Positions 40,365 to 51,307 are shown, counted from the stretch's first letter. The stretch: 64,000 nt of DNA from Gynuella sunshinyii YC6258 (GCF_000940805.1 NZ_CP007142.1:5804593-5868592), one strand, 5' to 3'. The notes: generated from the sequence alone by a model not told the origin. A program made the numbers and translations.

Positions 40365-40888
40365 ATTACTCCCCCCACACCGTAGTTTTCCTGAAGAAAT
40401 ACGACACCACCACGTCCACTTTTACCACGAGCGGTAATTCTGAAAATATTGTATGTCGCTCCAACCACTTTATTGTCTGTATCATTGTCCATATTCAGAT
40501 CATCGGCCGGTTTCGTTATTGTCGTTAAAAACTCAATTATGTATTTTGGGGCTTCGGCAGTCGTCTGTTTGGCAAGCCCCGTCACACTAATAGCATTATT
40601 ATCCCAGTCGACTGTCGTCCACACTTTCGAACTTAGTGAGTGAAAGGCATACAAACCATTGGTAGGCGAGGCGGAAAAGTCATTCAAACTGGTTAATCCC
40701 GATAGCTGTGTCTCTGCAGCCCTCAAAGCCAGTTCTGCAGCTTCAAAAGCCAGATAATAGTCTTTTTGGTTGGAGGTCATTTTCTCTTCAAGCGAAGCTG
40801 TCCGCATTGATGTCAACCCAATCAGCGTCAGCACAACCAAAAAAATCAGTGCAATTAACAGGGCAACGCCCCGCTGAGATCGTCGCAT
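40361..40888 (-). CDS. pilX: minor pilin PilX
   Basis: The N-terminus MRRSQRG|VALLIALIFLVVLTLIG is the PilX type, with a class III leader and no +5 Glu visible in the usual place. The conserved EEKMTSNQKDYYLAFEAAE stretch follows, typical of PilX/GspK-like minor pilins. It overlaps pilY1 by four bases and lies 11 bp after pilW. Confidence 0.9.
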   Translation of the reverse strand: MRRSQRGVALLIALIFLVVLTLIGLTSMRTASLEEKMTSNQKDYYLAFEAAELALRAAETQLSGLTSLNDFSASPTNGLYAFHSLSSKVWTTVDWDNNAISVTGLAKQTTAEAPKYIIEFLTTITKPADDLNMDNDTDNKVVGATYNIFRITARGKSGRGGVVFLQENYGVGGVI

Positions 40889-40899
40889 GTTTACATCCC

Positions 40900-41880
40900 C
40901 TAATTTCGCAAGCTCACTGTGGCAAAGAAAACCCGTCCAGTCCTCATTCCAATATCTTCAATCGGAACTGCAGTTACCTGTACTTTGATAACCGTTACCT
41001 TTATCCACTCCGAAGCACTCACTTCATCAGCATTTACAAATTTATTTGGCTTGCCATCATCATCAGTATCAATGCCAAAACTGAAATTCAGATCAGAAAT
41101 ACCTTGTGCAAGTTCGAAAGGATCATCACTGTTGGTTTTCTGATAAAGGGTTGGAATAGGCTGTCCTTTGGAGTTTTTTATATCGGAATTGCCAACATAG
41201 AAAATATTGACCTGATACTGATACAGGATTGCATCATCATAAAAAATATCTGTATTTGATATTGGTTGACTTAGAGAAATGGTCGACGTGCTTGCTGAGT
41301 TACTGACATTTCCTGCTTGAAATAACGCAGTTTTCTCACAATCTGCAATAAACAACGTGTCTTCTTTTGCAACATATCCGGTGTTCGCAATTTGAATATC
41401 ACCATCGGTTCCGCCACTTTGGGCGGTCATTAATTGAGCCCCCTGATCATCAACTCCACGAATCACCAGCATGTCAGATTGAATACCACTGATATCTTCA
41501 GTAATGGCATTGTCCGAACTGATAGCTGCCGGCAAGCCAATGGAATCTTTGTAAACGTTCATCATGCCATTGCTGGCAATATCGTTATAAAAGGCTTTAC
41601 TGGCACTGATATCAGCCGTATTCAGAAATTCTTTTGTATTGGAAAAATCAATATTGGAATTGCAGCCGCTGAAATTCACCATTCGTAATTTCAGCATTAT
41701 TTCGTTGAGCGCAAATCTTGCATTTTCCTGTAAGCGGGAATTCTCCTGCACCACTCGTTGTGTAGAGGAATTAACCGTAAACATCACGATCACACCAGCG
41801 GTTAAAATCAATCCCAATGTCAATGCAATCATTATTTCGATCAGCGTAAAACCACGCAGATTTGTCCTGCTACTGTTCAT
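40900..41880 (-). CDS. pilW: minor pilin PilW
   Basis: Leader MNSSRTNLRG, then FTLIEIMIALTLGLILTAG with Glu5. The soluble domain of about 300 residues makes it the largest minor pilin here, as usual for PilW/GspJ types. I chose the ATG at 41880 because AAAGG lies five bases upstream; a GTG at 41886 is the alternative. It is nine bases from pilV. Confidence 0.88.
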   Translation of the reverse strand: MNSSRTNLRGFTLIEIMIALTLGLILTAGVIVMFTVNSSTQRVVQENSRLQENARFALNEIMLKLRMVNFSGCNSNIDFSNTKEFLNTADISASKAFYNDIASNGMMNVYKDSIGLPAAISSDNAITEDISGIQSDMLVIRGVDDQGAQLMTAQSGGTDGDIQIANTGYVAKEDTLFIADCEKTALFQAGNVSNSASTSTISLSQPISNTDIFYDDAILYQYQVNIFYVGNSDIKNSKGQPIPTLYQKTNSDDPFELAQGISDLNFSFGIDTDDDGKPNKFVNADEVSASEWIKVTVIKVQVTAVPIEDIGMRTGRVFFATVSLRN

Positions 41881-41889
41881 AAACACCTT

Positions 41890-42402
41890 TCAGTTAGGAT
41901 TAATTACGGAAGTTAACGTGACAAGGGCACCGTCAGCATCTCTGGAGCCGTCGGAATTGAATGCGATAGTGTCTCTGAAGGTGATCTCAACCTGGTAGGT
42001 CTGGTCTGCCAGCAAAGTTATCTTGCCTGTGGCATCAGATAAAATGCCATCGACCATAAGATTATCCTTACAGACACTTCCACCAGCTCCCAATTGGCAC
42101 AACCACTCTGACTTATAAAATGTCACCAGTTGATCGGTAGTACAGCTAACCGATGTACCATTACAGCTCTGATTACTTGGAGTAGATAAATTGACATATA
42201 TACTGTTGGGACCGGTACTTCTGATTTTTTCAGCGATGGAGTTAGCCAGAAACATAGCATTGGAACGGTGCATTGAAGTGACACTGTTTTTAAGGCCCAC
42301 AGCATTCATTCCTGTAGCGCCCACCAGGCCGATTGTAATAACCAGCAAAGCCACAAGAATTTCGATCATTCCGACACCAAACTGTTTAGAGCAAGTCTTC
42401 AT
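41890..42402 (-). CDS. pilV: minor pilin PilV
   Basis: Leader MKTCSKQFGVG, then MIEILVALLVITIGLVGATG. The first mature residue is Met rather than Phe, as in other PilV/GspI-type pilins. The ANSIAEKIRSTG stretch is typical of the family. It sits second in the operon between fimU and pilW. Confidence 0.88.
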   Translation of the reverse strand: MKTCSKQFGVGMIEILVALLVITIGLVGATGMNAVGLKNSVTSMHRSNAMFLANSIAEKIRSTGPNSIYVNLSTPSNQSCNGTSVSCTTDQLVTFYKSEWLCQLGAGGSVCKDNLMVDGILSDATGKITLLADQTYQVEITFRDTIAFNSDGSRDADGALVTLTSVINPN

Positions 42403-42408
42403 GATCTA

Positions 42409-42885
42409 TCACTCCTGCTTGGCAATCGGTGAGCCATAAACGGGAATGGACAGAGACTTGTTGTGCCCGAGCCCATCATTTAACTGAAGTGAGAAATTCC
42501 CATTCCCCGATCGCTTTCCTCGACTGTCGATGCTGAATTCATATATAGCCGTTCCCGAACTGTCGGTCAGGTTCATCGAATACGAATCACGGGGAAAACC
42601 TTCTCCCTCTCGGATCACCGAAGCATCAAAGCTCAAGATAATCTGCCAGCCATCCGACCAGTCACTACTGGTTTTAGATCGAAACGAAACACGCTCACCC
42701 CTGGTAACTGCTTCAGATCGTGTGGCGGCCACTGCTCCAACCACATCAAATACATAAGAGTTCAGTTGATTGCGTTGAAGGAAGTCACTCATGTTAGGAG
42801 CAGCCACGGTCACCAAAATTGCAACAACTGCAATTGTGATCATCAGTTCAATAATGGTAAATCCGCGGTCTTTTTTTTGTCTCAT
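42409..42885 (-). CDS. fimU: minor pilin FimU (GspH family)
   Basis: First gene of the minor-pilin operon. Leader MRQKKDRG, then FTIIELMITIAVVAILVTVA with Glu5, followed by a GspH-type domain (AATRSEAVTRGERVSF). I chose the ATG at 42885, with GGAG eight bases upstream; the frame opens at 42909. The 129-bp gap to ispH must hold the operon promoter, but I saw neither a sigma-54 box nor a clear regulator site. Confidence 0.87.
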   Translation of the reverse strand: MRQKKDRGFTIIELMITIAVVAILVTVAAPNMSDFLQRNQLNSYVFDVVGAVAATRSEAVTRGERVSFRSKTSSDWSDGWQIILSFDASVIREGEGFPRDSYSMNLTDSSGTAIYEFSIDSRGKRSGNGNFSLQLNDGLGHNKSLSIPVYGSPIAKQE

Positions 42886-43014
42886 TGGCAAACTCCAAAA
42901 GTTTGTCAATAAGATACATTAAACAGATCAGTACAACGCCAAGTTACCGATGAAAGGAATGTTAGGCAGGACCAGTGGAAGAGTTTAATTTGAAGTGTGA
43001 AGTGTTACTCGCTT

Positions 43015-43962
43015 TTATTCCTGATTAATCAGGCGCAGCTCTTTAGGCAAACTGAAAGTAATGTTCTCCTCTATCCCATTTTGATGAACGACATCAGTAT
43101 CTACATACTGCTGAATACCATGAATAACCTGGCGAACCAACACCTCTGGAGCAGATGCTCCCGCCGTAATACCAACACACACCTTGTTGTTGAGCCATGC
43201 AGGATCTATCTGACTGGCATCGTCAATCAGGTAGGCCTCACAACCCATTCTTTCTGCCAGTTCGCGAAGACGATTTGAGTTAGAGCTGTTAGTGGAACCT
43301 ACAACCAGCACCAGGTCACAATGCTGAGCAAGCGTCTTAACCGCATCCTGGCGGTTTTGAGTGGCATAGCAAATATCATCTTTACGCGGTCCATGGATCT
43401 CCGGAAAACGTATTCTCAAGGCATCGATAACCTTGGCCGTGTCATCCATTGACAGCGTGGTCTGTGTCACATAAGCCAAGCGAGAGGGGTTTTTGACCGT
43501 CATTCTGGCAACATCCTGTTCAGACTCTACCAAATATATTGCTCCGCCATTGCCATCATCGTACTGCCCCATTGTTCCTTCAACTTCCGGATGTCCTTTA
43601 TGGCCGATCAAAATGCACTCCATTCCCTCTTTGCTGTACTTCGCCACCTCCAGATGAACCTTGGTCACCAGTGGGCAGGTGGCATCAAATACTTTCAGGC
43701 CACGCTGTTCAGCCTGACGGCGAACAGCCTGAGACACGCCATGAGCACTGAAAATGACAATATGATCATCGGGTACTTCGTCCAACTCGTCGACAAACAC
43801 CGCACCACGCTCACGCAAGCCATCAACAACAAAGCGGTTATGAACCACTTCATGACGAACATACAAAGGGCTTCCGAACAAATCCAGGGCGCGATTGACA
43901 ATATCAATTGCCCGGTCAACTCCGGCGCAGAATCCCCGTGGGTTGGCTAACATCAATTTCAT
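43015..43962 (-). CDS. ispH: 4-hydroxy-3-methylbut-2-enyl diphosphate reductase
   Basis: IspH (LytB) is the last enzyme of the MEP isoprenoid pathway, making IPP and DMAPP with a [4Fe-4S] cluster. The three cluster cysteines are visible in [15 protein letters not shown] and DICYATQ. The length of 315 is normal. It ends the murJ-ribF-ileS-fkpB-ispH run and lies three bases after fkpB. Confidence 0.96.
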   Translation of the reverse strand: MKLMLANPRGFCAGVDRAIDIVNRALDLFGSPLYVRHEVVHNRFVVDGLRERGAVFVDELDEVPDDHIVIFSAHGVSQAVRRQAEQRGLKVFDATCPLVTKVHLEVAKYSKEGMECILIGHKGHPEVEGTMGQYDDGNGGAIYLVESEQDVARMTVKNPSRLAYVTQTTLSMDDTAKVIDALRIRFPEIHGPRKDDICYATQNRQDAVKTLAQHCDLVLVVGSTNSSNSNRLRELAERMGCEAYLIDDASQIDPAWLNNKVCVGITAGASAPEVLVRQVIHGIQQYVDTDVVHQNGIEENITFSLPKELRLINQE

Positions 43963-43965
43963 AGG

Positions 43966-44409
43966 CTATTGACCTGACTCACAGACCCGCAGAATTTCCA
44001 CATCAAACTCCAGGGTTTTACCAGATAAGGGATGATTGAAATCCACCACAACACTATCTTCATTAACTTCTTTAACCACTCCGGGTAATTCCGAGTTGGC
44101 TGCATCAGAGAAGGAAATAACCAGACCAGGTCGTATTTCCATTTGCTCATCAAACTGGCTTCTCTGAAACTGCTGCAGGTTTTGAGGGTTCGGCATTCCA
44201 AAACCCTTTTCTGGAGGAATCGACATACAACGACGTTCCCCAGCCGTCATGCCAAACAAACTTTCCTCAAATCCAGGCAACAGGTTCCCATCCCCGACAT
44301 TAAACTCTGCTGGCTTCCCCCCAAAATTGGAGTCCACCTCTGCGCCGTCCGGTAGACGAATGGCAAAATGCAATGTCACTCTGGTATTTGGACCAACTTT
44401 CACATCCAC
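43966..44409 (-). CDS. fkpB: FKBP-type peptidyl-prolyl isomerase (SlpA/FkpB)
   Basis: This is a 147-residue cytosolic prolyl isomerase of the SlyD/SlpA type, with the insert-in-flap arrangement and VVDFNHPLSGKTLEFDVEIL near the end. It normally sits between lspA and ispH. Here ileS directly precedes it, with an 18-bp gap and no lspA. Confidence 0.92.
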   Translation of the reverse strand: MDVKVGPNTRVTLHFAIRLPDGAEVDSNFGGKPAEFNVGDGNLLPGFEESLFGMTAGERRCMSIPPEKGFGMPNPQNLQQFQRSQFDEQMEIRPGLVISFSDAANSELPGVVKEVNEDSVVVDFNHPLSGKTLEFDVEILRVCESGQ

Positions 44410-44427
44410 CTCTCATTCATTCTGAGA

Positions 44428-47235
44428 TCAGGCATAACGACGGATTTCACCCGCCCCGTCAATATTCTCAACACAACGCCCACATACTTCCGGGTGATCA
44501 GTATGCTGCCCGACATCTTCACGATGGTGATAACAGCGTACGCACTTGGCATGCGATGACGCATGAATAGAGATCTTCAAACCATCGATATCAGTACTGA
44601 CTGCATCAGCTGGGGCCTCTGTCAATGGGTGAATATGGGCCTCGGAAGTCATCGTAACAAAGCGGAATTCTTCCCCAAGCTTACCAAGGTCAGCGGCAAA
44701 TTGGTCATCACAGTATAGATGTACGACCGCCTGTAAATTACCCCCTACTTTTCCGTCATTACGGGCCGCTTCAATCACCTTGTTGACAGCTGCTTTGACG
44801 TCAATAATGTTCTGCCAGTAGGCCTCGTCCATATCCGGATCTTCAGAAAAGTCCAGGATGGGCTCGTAATAGGTTTCCAGAAATATCGACTCAGATCTCT
44901 CACCTGGAATATAGGTCCAGATTTCCTCTGCCGTAAAGCTCAAAATTGGGCAAATCCAGCGCACCATAGCTTCAATGATATGGTACATGGCGGTCTGACA
45001 GCTGCGTCGCCCCACACTCTCAGACGGCATGGTGTATTGACGGTCCTTAATGATATCCAGATAAAAACCACCCAGCTCCAGCACACAGAAGTTATGAACC
45101 TTTTGATATACATGCAAAAACTGATAGTTTTCATACGATTTCTGGATTTCTCTCTGCAATTTCGCAGTACGACGCAGTATCCAACGATCCAGACTCAACA
45201 AGTCTTTATCGCTTACCAAATCTTTTGCTGGCTCAAAACCCTCAAGATTGGACAATAGGAAACGACTGGTATTACGAATGCGGCGATACGAGTCAGCAGT
45301 ACGCTTGAGAATTTCCTGAGACGCAGTCATGTCACCACTGTAGTCAGTCGCGGCAATCCACAAACGCAGGATGTCTGCACCTAAAGTGTCCATGACTTCC
45401 TGTGGCTCGATACCATTGCCCAAAGACTTGGACATTTTGTAGCCTTTCTCATCAATGGTGAAACCGTGCGTCAATACCTGCTTGTACGGAGCAACACCAT
45501 TCATTGCAATAGAGGTTTTCAATGAAGACTGGAACCATCCGCGGTGCTGGTCAGAACCTTCCAGATATATATCTGCCGGAAACTGTCCCAATTCCTCCCG
45601 TTTACGAAGTACTGCATCATGAGTCACTCCGGAGTCAAACCAGACATCCAGTGTATCAGTGACTTTCTCATACTGATCAGCTTCAGCTCCGAGCAATTCC
45701 TGTGGCTCTATTTTCCACCAGGCATTAATCCCCTCTTTCTCCACTCGCTGTGCAACGTCCTCTATCAACCTGGACGTTTCCGGATGCAATTCACCTGTGT
45801 TCTTATGGACAAAAAAGGCAATGGGCACACCCCACGTTCTTTGTCTGGAAATACACCAGTCGGGGCTCTGCTCTACCATGGCTTCAATACGATTCTGGCC
45901 CCATGCAGGCACCCAACGGATCTGTTTGATCGCATCCATGGCCTGTTGCTTGAGCCCAGCTTTATCCATGGAAATAAACCACTGAGGTGTGGCACGGTAA
46001 ATAAGAGGGGTTTTGGTTCTCCAACAATGAGCGTAACTGTGAGTCAGCTTACCGACACTCAACAGCACACCATTCTGCTGAAGAACTTCCACAATATGAT
46101 CGTCGACTTTATAGACGTGTTCTCCCGCGAAGAGCTCTACATTGTCACGATATGTGCCATTGTCATTCAGAGGATTGATTGTCTCGATACCGTATTTATT
46201 ACAAACGGCAAAATCCTCCATACCGTGATCGGGCGCAGTATGCACAATACCAGTACCGGCATCCAGTGTGACATGGTCGCCTAGCAGAACAGGTATTTCA
46301 CGATTATAGAACGGATGTTTGAACTTCAATCCTTCCAATGCCTGTCCCTGACATTCTGCCAGAACATCAAACGGTCCATCCCCGATTCTCGACTTAAACG
46401 ACTCAGCCAGTTCCTTCGCTACGATCAACAGACCATGATCAGTTCGAACCAACACATAGGTAATATCGCCACCTACCGATAATGCCAGTGAAGCAGGCAG
46501 TGTCCACGGTGTTGTCGTCCAGATGACGATAGCGGCATCTGCTGCTTCATCAACCTTAAATTTGTCAAAGACAGCTTTCCTGTCTAATGCGGGGTATGCC
46601 ACATCGAGCTGTGTGGATACCTTGTCGTGGTACTCCACTTCTGCTTCAGCCAGAGCAGATCCACCAACAACACTCCAATAAACCGGCTTATATCCTTTTT
46701 GTAAGTGCCCACTTGCAGCTATGCGCCCAAGAGCACGAATAATGTCCGCTTCTGTCTGATAATCCATGGTCAGATAAGGCTTATCCCAACTGCCGAACAC
46801 TCCCATGCGGATAAAGCCCTTTTTCTGGCGCTCAATCTGTTTGTAAGCATACTTACGACACTCATTTCTGAAAGTCTCGTAATCAACTTTATCCCCGGCT
46901 TTACCGATCATTGTCTCGACCTTGTGCTCGATCGGCAGGCCATGACAATCCCAGCCAGGTACATAAGGAGCATCAAATCCGGCAACACTACGGGATTTAA
47001 TAATAAAATCTTTAAGTATCTTGTTAACCGCATGCCCCAAATGCAAGTCACCATTGGCATAAGGAGGACCATCATGAAGAATGAACTTTGGTCGTCCGGC
47101 ACTGATATTCCGGATTTTCTGATACAACTCAATTTGCTGCCATCTCTTCAACGTAGCCGGTTCGCGCTGAGGAAGGCTGGCTTTCATAGGGAAACTTGTC
47201 TTTGGCAGGTTCAAAGTCGACTTGTAATCGGTCAT
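44428..47235 (-). CDS. ileS: isoleucyl-tRNA synthetase
   Basis: Class I synthetase. The HIGH-type motif is [11 protein letters not shown] (about residues 58-68) and the KMSKS motif is [13 protein letters not shown]-terminal zinc finger uses CVRCYHHRE and CGRCVENI. At 935 residues it is the full E. coli-type enzyme (938). A zinc finger of this kind is usual in the mupirocin-sensitive form. It is cotranscribed with ribF, six bases upstream. Confidence 0.97.
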   Translation of the reverse strand: MTDYKSTLNLPKTSFPMKASLPQREPATLKRWQQIELYQKIRNISAGRPKFILHDGPPYANGDLHLGHAVNKILKDFIIKSRSVAGFDAPYVPGWDCHGLPIEHKVETMIGKAGDKVDYETFRNECRKYAYKQIERQKKGFIRMGVFGSWDKPYLTMDYQTEADIIRALGRIAASGHLQKGYKPVYWSVVGGSALAEAEVEYHDKVSTQLDVAYPALDRKAVFDKFKVDEAADAAIVIWTTTPWTLPASLALSVGGDITYVLVRTDHGLLIVAKELAESFKSRIGDGPFDVLAECQGQALEGLKFKHPFYNREIPVLLGDHVTLDAGTGIVHTAPDHGMEDFAVCNKYGIETINPLNDNGTYRDNVELFAGEHVYKVDDHIVEVLQQNGVLLSVGKLTHSYAHCWRTKTPLIYRATPQWFISMDKAGLKQQAMDAIKQIRWVPAWGQNRIEAMVEQSPDWCISRQRTWGVPIAFFVHKNTGELHPETSRLIEDVAQRVEKEGINAWWKIEPQELLGAEADQYEKVTDTLDVWFDSGVTHDAVLRKREELGQFPADIYLEGSDQHRGWFQSSLKTSIAMNGVAPYKQVLTHGFTIDEKGYKMSKSLGNGIEPQEVMDTLGADILRLWIAATDYSGDMTASQEILKRTADSYRRIRNTSRFLLSNLEGFEPAKDLVSDKDLLSLDRWILRRTAKLQREIQKSYENYQFLHVYQKVHNFCVLELGGFYLDIIKDRQYTMPSESVGRRSCQTAMYHIIEAMVRWICPILSFTAEEIWTYIPGERSESIFLETYYEPILDFSEDPDMDEAYWQNIIDVKAAVNKVIEAARNDGKVGGNLQAVVHLYCDDQFAADLGKLGEEFRFVTMTSEAHIHPLTEAPADAVSTDIDGLKISIHASSHAKCVRCYHHREDVGQHTDHPEVCGRCVENIDGAGEIRRYA

Positions 47236-47240
47236 GATCT

Positions 47241-48179
47241 TTATCTGGTTACTCTTTCTGCGGTTATAAGTTGTCGCGCCTGGGCGATATCTTCTTGAAT
47301 CTGTATTTTCAGTTCATCGATGTTGGCAAATTTTTTTACGGCTCTCAGCCAATGACGAAACACGATGGTTAAGTGCTCACCATATATTTCTTCATCAAAA
47401 TCAAAGATGTGAACCTCTAAATTTGGATGATGGATATCCCGGGTTGGTTTGGGACCAATATTTGCCACACCATAATAAGTGCTTCCTCTCAGCTTCAAAT
47501 CAACCTGAAACACACCCTCCAGAGCGGATTTATATCCATTCACCTGGAGATTAGCGGTTGGGACCCCAATCGTGCGGCCAAGTTTGGCACCATGAATCAC
47601 TTTCCCGGAAATGGAATAATCCCACCCCAATAATGCAGACGCTTCGGTCAGGCACCCCTGGGCCAGCTTGTCCCGTACCAGAGTACTACTGATCCGGCCA
47701 TCATTGCTCAAAAAAGTAGAGTGGTCCTTGATTTCGAACGCATGCTCTATACTCATTTGCTTGAGAAACTCGAAATTACCACTGCGGTCACACCCAAAAC
47801 GAAAATCGTCTCCCACGATCAGGCTCTTAATCCCCAATCGTCCAACTAAAACATCGTCTACAAACGCTTTAGCCGTCAAAGCTCGGAAGCGGGCGTTGAA
47901 ATTGATCACAAGCACACAGTCCACGCCCGTTTTTTCCATCAAGGATACTTTGTCACGAAAGCCTGTCAGACGAGCAGGAGCCCCTGTAGGGTCAAAAAAC
48001 TCTTTGGCCTGAGGCTCAAAAATCATAACCACGGATTTCACATGGAGATCCCGAGCCGTCACAACAGTGGATCTGAGTATCTGCTGATGCCCCCGATGTA
48101 CTCCATCAAAATTCCCGATTGTGAGCACACAACCTTTATGGCGCGCTCTTAAATTATGTAGACCTCGTATGATTTCCAT
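47241..48179 (-). CDS. ribF: bifunctional riboflavin kinase / FAD synthetase
   Basis: RibF makes FMN and then FAD. The N-terminal nucleotidyl-transferase part has [13 protein letters not shown] and the [12 protein letters not shown] block. The C-terminal kinase part has [20 protein letters not shown]. The length of 312 is normal. It precedes ileS in the common gammaproteobacterial order. Confidence 0.95.
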   Translation of the reverse strand: MEIIRGLHNLRARHKGCVLTIGNFDGVHRGHQQILRSTVVTARDLHVKSVVMIFEPQAKEFFDPTGAPARLTGFRDKVSLMEKTGVDCVLVINFNARFRALTAKAFVDDVLVGRLGIKSLIVGDDFRFGCDRSGNFEFLKQMSIEHAFEIKDHSTFLSNDGRISSTLVRDKLAQGCLTEASALLGWDYSISGKVIHGAKLGRTIGVPTANLQVNGYKSALEGVFQVDLKLRGSTYYGVANIGPKPTRDIHHPNLEVHIFDFDEEIYGEHLTIVFRHWLRAVKKFANIDELKIQIQEDIAQARQLITAERVTR

Positions 48180-48234
48180 TATTTACCTGAGAGAATCGGG
48201 GGAAGGCGGATTATATGTAAAGCCGGCACCAATT

Positions 48235-49800
48235 TCAGCGTTTCAGATGATGAAATCTGATACCAAAAGCCCATACTGCTGCAAAATACACACATATTCC
48301 CACACAAACCATACCAGAAACCGCATAAACACGAGCATAAATAGACTGAGTCTGCCAGAACAGCGGGGCAGGCAAGAGCAGATACAGAAACCCTATCATG
48401 ACCGCGCATGCCAGCAATACTCTCAACAGAAAGGCCCTGATATCCCGGCCAACATAAAACTTCATATCCCGGCGCAAAAACCAGTACAGGGCACCTGCGT
48501 TGAACCATGCCGACAATGCGGTGGCCAGGGCAAGCCCCACATGTTTTAACCAATACACCAGCATCAGGTTAAACACCATATTCAAAATCATTGACCAGAT
48601 CGCTATTTTTACCGGAGTCTTCATCTCCTGCCTGGAATAAAAACCAGGAGCCAGCACCTTGATCAACATGAAGGCCAGCAAACCTAAGGAATAAGCCCTT
48701 AAAGACAACGAAGACATCTCAACGGAATGAAAGTCCATTTCACCATGATAGAAAATCGTGGCGATTAATGGTTCTGATAAATAAAACAGCGCCGCCGATG
48801 CAGGCAACCCCAGGAACACCACGAGCTTAATAGCCCAACCCAAAGTCGCCCGAAACTGATCACTATCCTGCGCCATGTGAGTATTACTCAATACTGGCAA
48901 GACAACCGTTGCGATAGCAATACCAATCACCCCCAGGGGCAACTCTGACAATCTATCAGAGTAATAAAGCCAGGATACACTGCCATCAACCAGCAAAGAT
49001 GCAAGCACCGTATCCAACAGCAGATTTATCTGACTGACCGACACCCCCAACAAGGCTGGAACCATAAGTCTGGCTACCTTACGAACCCCATCATGCTGAA
49101 ATGACAGCTTCGGTCTGACAAACACATTAAGCCGGTAAAGAGAAGGTTGCTGAAATAACAGCTGAGCCAGACCCGCTACAAGCACTGCAATTGCAAGACT
49201 TTGAATGGGTGGCTCAAACCAGGAAGAGCCGAACACGGCAAAAAATATCAAACAAACATTAAGCAAGACCGGCGTGAAGGCCGGTATAGCAAAGTTGCCA
49301 TATGTATTTAATACCGCACCACACAAGGCGGTCATGGAAATAAAAAACAGGTAGGGAGATACCAAACGAATCGTAGCGGTGGTTTGTGCCAGCTTGACAA
49401 GATCTCCGTGATACCAAAAACCTGGCGCAAAAATAATCGCCACATAGGGAGCCAGAACGATCAGCAGGGTGGTAACCAAAAGCAGCCACAAACCAAGCCA
49501 TGCAGATATATGCGCCATCAAATCACGCACTCCAGACAACCCTGATTCTTTCTTCACTTCCGCCAAAACCGGAATAAATGCTTGCGAAAATGCGCCTTCA
49601 GCAAATAATCGGCGCAAGAAATTAGGGATCTTAAAGGCAATCAGAAAAGCGTCGACCTGACCTCCCGCTCCAAATATATGGCCAATTACGACATCCCTTA
49701 CCAGCCCCAGTACCCTTGAGCTGAGCGTCCCCACACCAACTGCTACTGTAGACCTGAAAAGCCCCTTTCGAGTTGATGGTGAGTTATTAGTATTAACCAA
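48235..49800 (-). CDS. murJ: lipid II flippase MurJ
   Basis: MurJ (MviN) moves lipid II to the periplasmic face for peptidoglycan synthesis. About 14 membrane segments fit the 521 residues. Family motifs seen: SRVLGLVRDVVIGHIFGAGG, FAEGAFSQAFIPV and the central cationic residues. It lies upstream of ribF and divergent from rpsT, as in Pseudomonas. Confidence 0.95.
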   Translation of the reverse strand: MVNTNNSPSTRKGLFRSTVAVGVGTLSSRVLGLVRDVVIGHIFGAGGQVDAFLIAFKIPNFLRRLFAEGAFSQAFIPVLAEVKKESGLSGVRDLMAHISAWLGLWLLLVTTLLIVLAPYVAIIFAPGFWYHGDLVKLAQTTATIRLVSPYLFFISMTALCGAVLNTYGNFAIPAFTPVLLNVCLIFFAVFGSSWFEPPIQSLAIAVLVAGLAQLLFQQPSLYRLNVFVRPKLSFQHDGVRKVARLMVPALLGVSVSQINLLLDTVLASLLVDGSVSWLYYSDRLSELPLGVIGIAIATVVLPVLSNTHMAQDSDQFRATLGWAIKLVVFLGLPASAALFYLSEPLIATIFYHGEMDFHSVEMSSLSLRAYSLGLLAFMLIKVLAPGFYSRQEMKTPVKIAIWSMILNMVFNLMLVYWLKHVGLALATALSAWFNAGALYWFLRRDMKFYVGRDIRAFLLRVLLACAVMIGFLYLLLPAPLFWQTQSIYARVYAVSGMVCVGICVYFAAVWAFGIRFHHLKR

Positions 49801-49880
49801 TGAGCGATTCCATTTCTGAGTACCAAGACGAGCCGCGAAGTGTAACCGAAATGCTCCGCGTTAAAAGAACTTAATCTTAT

Positions 49881-49909
49881 TTGACAAGAACCGAAAGCAT
49901 CAATAGAAT
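49881..49909 (+). promoter_or_regulatory. sigma-70 promoter of rpsT
   Basis: TTGACA (49881-49886), a 17-bp spacer and TAGAAT (49904-49909), followed by a CGCGCCC discriminator. The GC-rich discriminator fits growth-rate and stringent control of a ribosomal protein gene. Confidence 0.88.
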
Positions 49910-49953
49910 CGCGCCCTCTTTTTAACTAACTGATATTCCCAAGGAGCCAGATC

Positions 49954-50223
49954 GTGGCAAACTCAGCTGGATCTCGTAAACGCGCTCGTCAGGCCATTAA
50001 GCGTCGCGCCCATAATGCCAGCCTGCGATCCATGGTGCGTACCTACGTCAAAAAAGTAGAAGCCCAAATCGAAGGCAATGATTATGATGCGGCTACACAG
50101 GCTTTTACTGCTGCACAACCTGTTTTGGACAAAATGGCCCGCAAAGGCATTTTGAGCCCTAACAAAGTATCGCGCACCAAAGCTCGTTTAAACGCACATA
50201 TAAAGTCCCTGAAAGCTGCTTAA
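49954..50223 (+). CDS. rpsT: 30S ribosomal protein S20
   Basis: An 89-residue, highly basic protein beginning MANSAGSRKRARQAIKRR, matching the S20 family; it binds 16S rRNA early in 30S assembly. It is monocistronic, with its own promoter and terminator, divergent from murJ. Confidence 0.97.
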   Translation: MANSAGSRKRARQAIKRRAHNASLRSMVRTYVKKVEAQIEGNDYDAATQAFTAAQPVLDKMARKGILSPNKVSRTKARLNAHIKSLKAA

Positions 50224-50247
50224 TCGCACACATTTCAGGTATTGTTG

Positions 50248-50273
50248 AAAAAGACCGGCATGCCGGTCTTTTT
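50248..50273 (+). terminator. intrinsic terminator of rpsT
   Basis: The perfect palindrome GACCGGCATGCCGGTC is flanked by an A-run before and a T-run after. Confidence 0.93.
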
Positions 50274-50354
50274 CTGTTTTCAAGTGACAGCCTATCTTTA
50301 AACTGGCAATGGGTTATTATTATAGCTTTCCTTTAAGCCATTTAGCTCATATCA

Positions 50355-51260
50355 ATGCCACACAATCCAATCACCCTGGACATTCTTCGCGCCCTCAAGG
50401 CCATTGACAGACACGGAAGCTTTGCAGCTGCAGCAGAAGCGCTCAATAAGGTCCCATCAGCACTCACATACACCATCCAAAAAGTCGAGCAAGACCTGAA
50501 CCTGGCGCTATTTGACAGAAGTGGGCACAAAGCCCAGATGACAGATGCAGCAAAACTATTACTCAGGGAAGGACAAAAAATACTCGACCAACTGGATATG
50601 TTGGCAACAAATGCAAAGCAGGTCGCCGACGGCTGGGAAGTGGTCTTCACCGTCGTATTTGACACCACTATAGACATTGCCCAACTATTCCCGGTTATTA
50701 AAGAATTTCAGGATGTCGCCCCTTTTGTCAGAGTAAAACTGAAAGAAGAATCCCTTTCAGGTTCATGGGAAAGCATTCAAAACAATCATGCCAATCTGCT
50801 AATAGCCCCCCGAATAGGGCTACCACTAGACACCGATCACTTGGAAACAAAGGAAATCGGCGACATGGAATTTACCCTTGCTGTGGCTCAAAATCATCCA
50901 CTGACAACCTATCCTCAGCCGGTTGCACACCAAGAGCTATCTAAGTTTCCAGTGGTTGTCATTCCCGACTCCACCACAAAGACCCAAACCATGTCAGCAG
51001 GACTAAGTCACCAGGAAAGACATTTCTATGTTCCCGGGATGACAGAAAAAATAAAAGCCCAAGTAGCTGGCCTGGGAATAGGTTATCTTCCAAAGTTCAG
51101 AATTCAGAACGAACTCGAAAATGGCTCCCTGGTTGAAATACAAACAGCGGACAACCGAACATCTCAGGGAAAGTTACTACTTGCCTGGAGAAAAGATAAC
51201 AACGGAAAAGCATTGGAGTGGTTTATAAAGAGATTATCCAGCAAGTCTCTGATTGAATAG
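50355..51260 (+). CDS. LysR-type transcriptional regulator, target unknown
   Basis: N-terminal winged HTH (LDILRALKAIDRHGSFAAAA, then VPSALTYTIQKVEQDL) and a LysR substrate domain to residue 301. It resembles the E. coli YhaJ type, but I cannot assign an effector. It is convergent with the porin and shares a terminator with it, so regulating the porin is possible but not shown. Confidence 0.85.
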   Translation: MPHNPITLDILRALKAIDRHGSFAAAAEALNKVPSALTYTIQKVEQDLNLALFDRSGHKAQMTDAAKLLLREGQKILDQLDMLATNAKQVADGWEVVFTVVFDTTIDIAQLFPVIKEFQDVAPFVRVKLKEESLSGSWESIQNNHANLLIAPRIGLPLDTDHLETKEIGDMEFTLAVAQNHPLTTYPQPVAHQELSKFPVVVIPDSTTKTQTMSAGLSHQERHFYVPGMTEKIKAQVAGLGIGYLPKFRIQNELENGSLVEIQTADNRTSQGKLLLAWRKDNNGKALEWFIKRLSSKSLIE

Positions 51261-51264
51261 ATAC

Positions 51265-51292
51265 AAAAAAGCCGGCAATCGCCGGCTTTTTT
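51265..51292. terminator. bidirectional terminator between the LysR gene and the porin
   Basis: GCCGGC-AATC-GCCGGC with an A-run before and a T-run after is almost symmetrical, serving both convergent genes. Confidence 0.92.
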
Positions 51293-51307
51293 ACCACTAA
51301 AAACTTC

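Noticed and set aside
45544-46284. 246-codon frame opposite ileS
   Set aside because: An antisense shadow of a clear ileS gene with no family features or ribosome-binding site.
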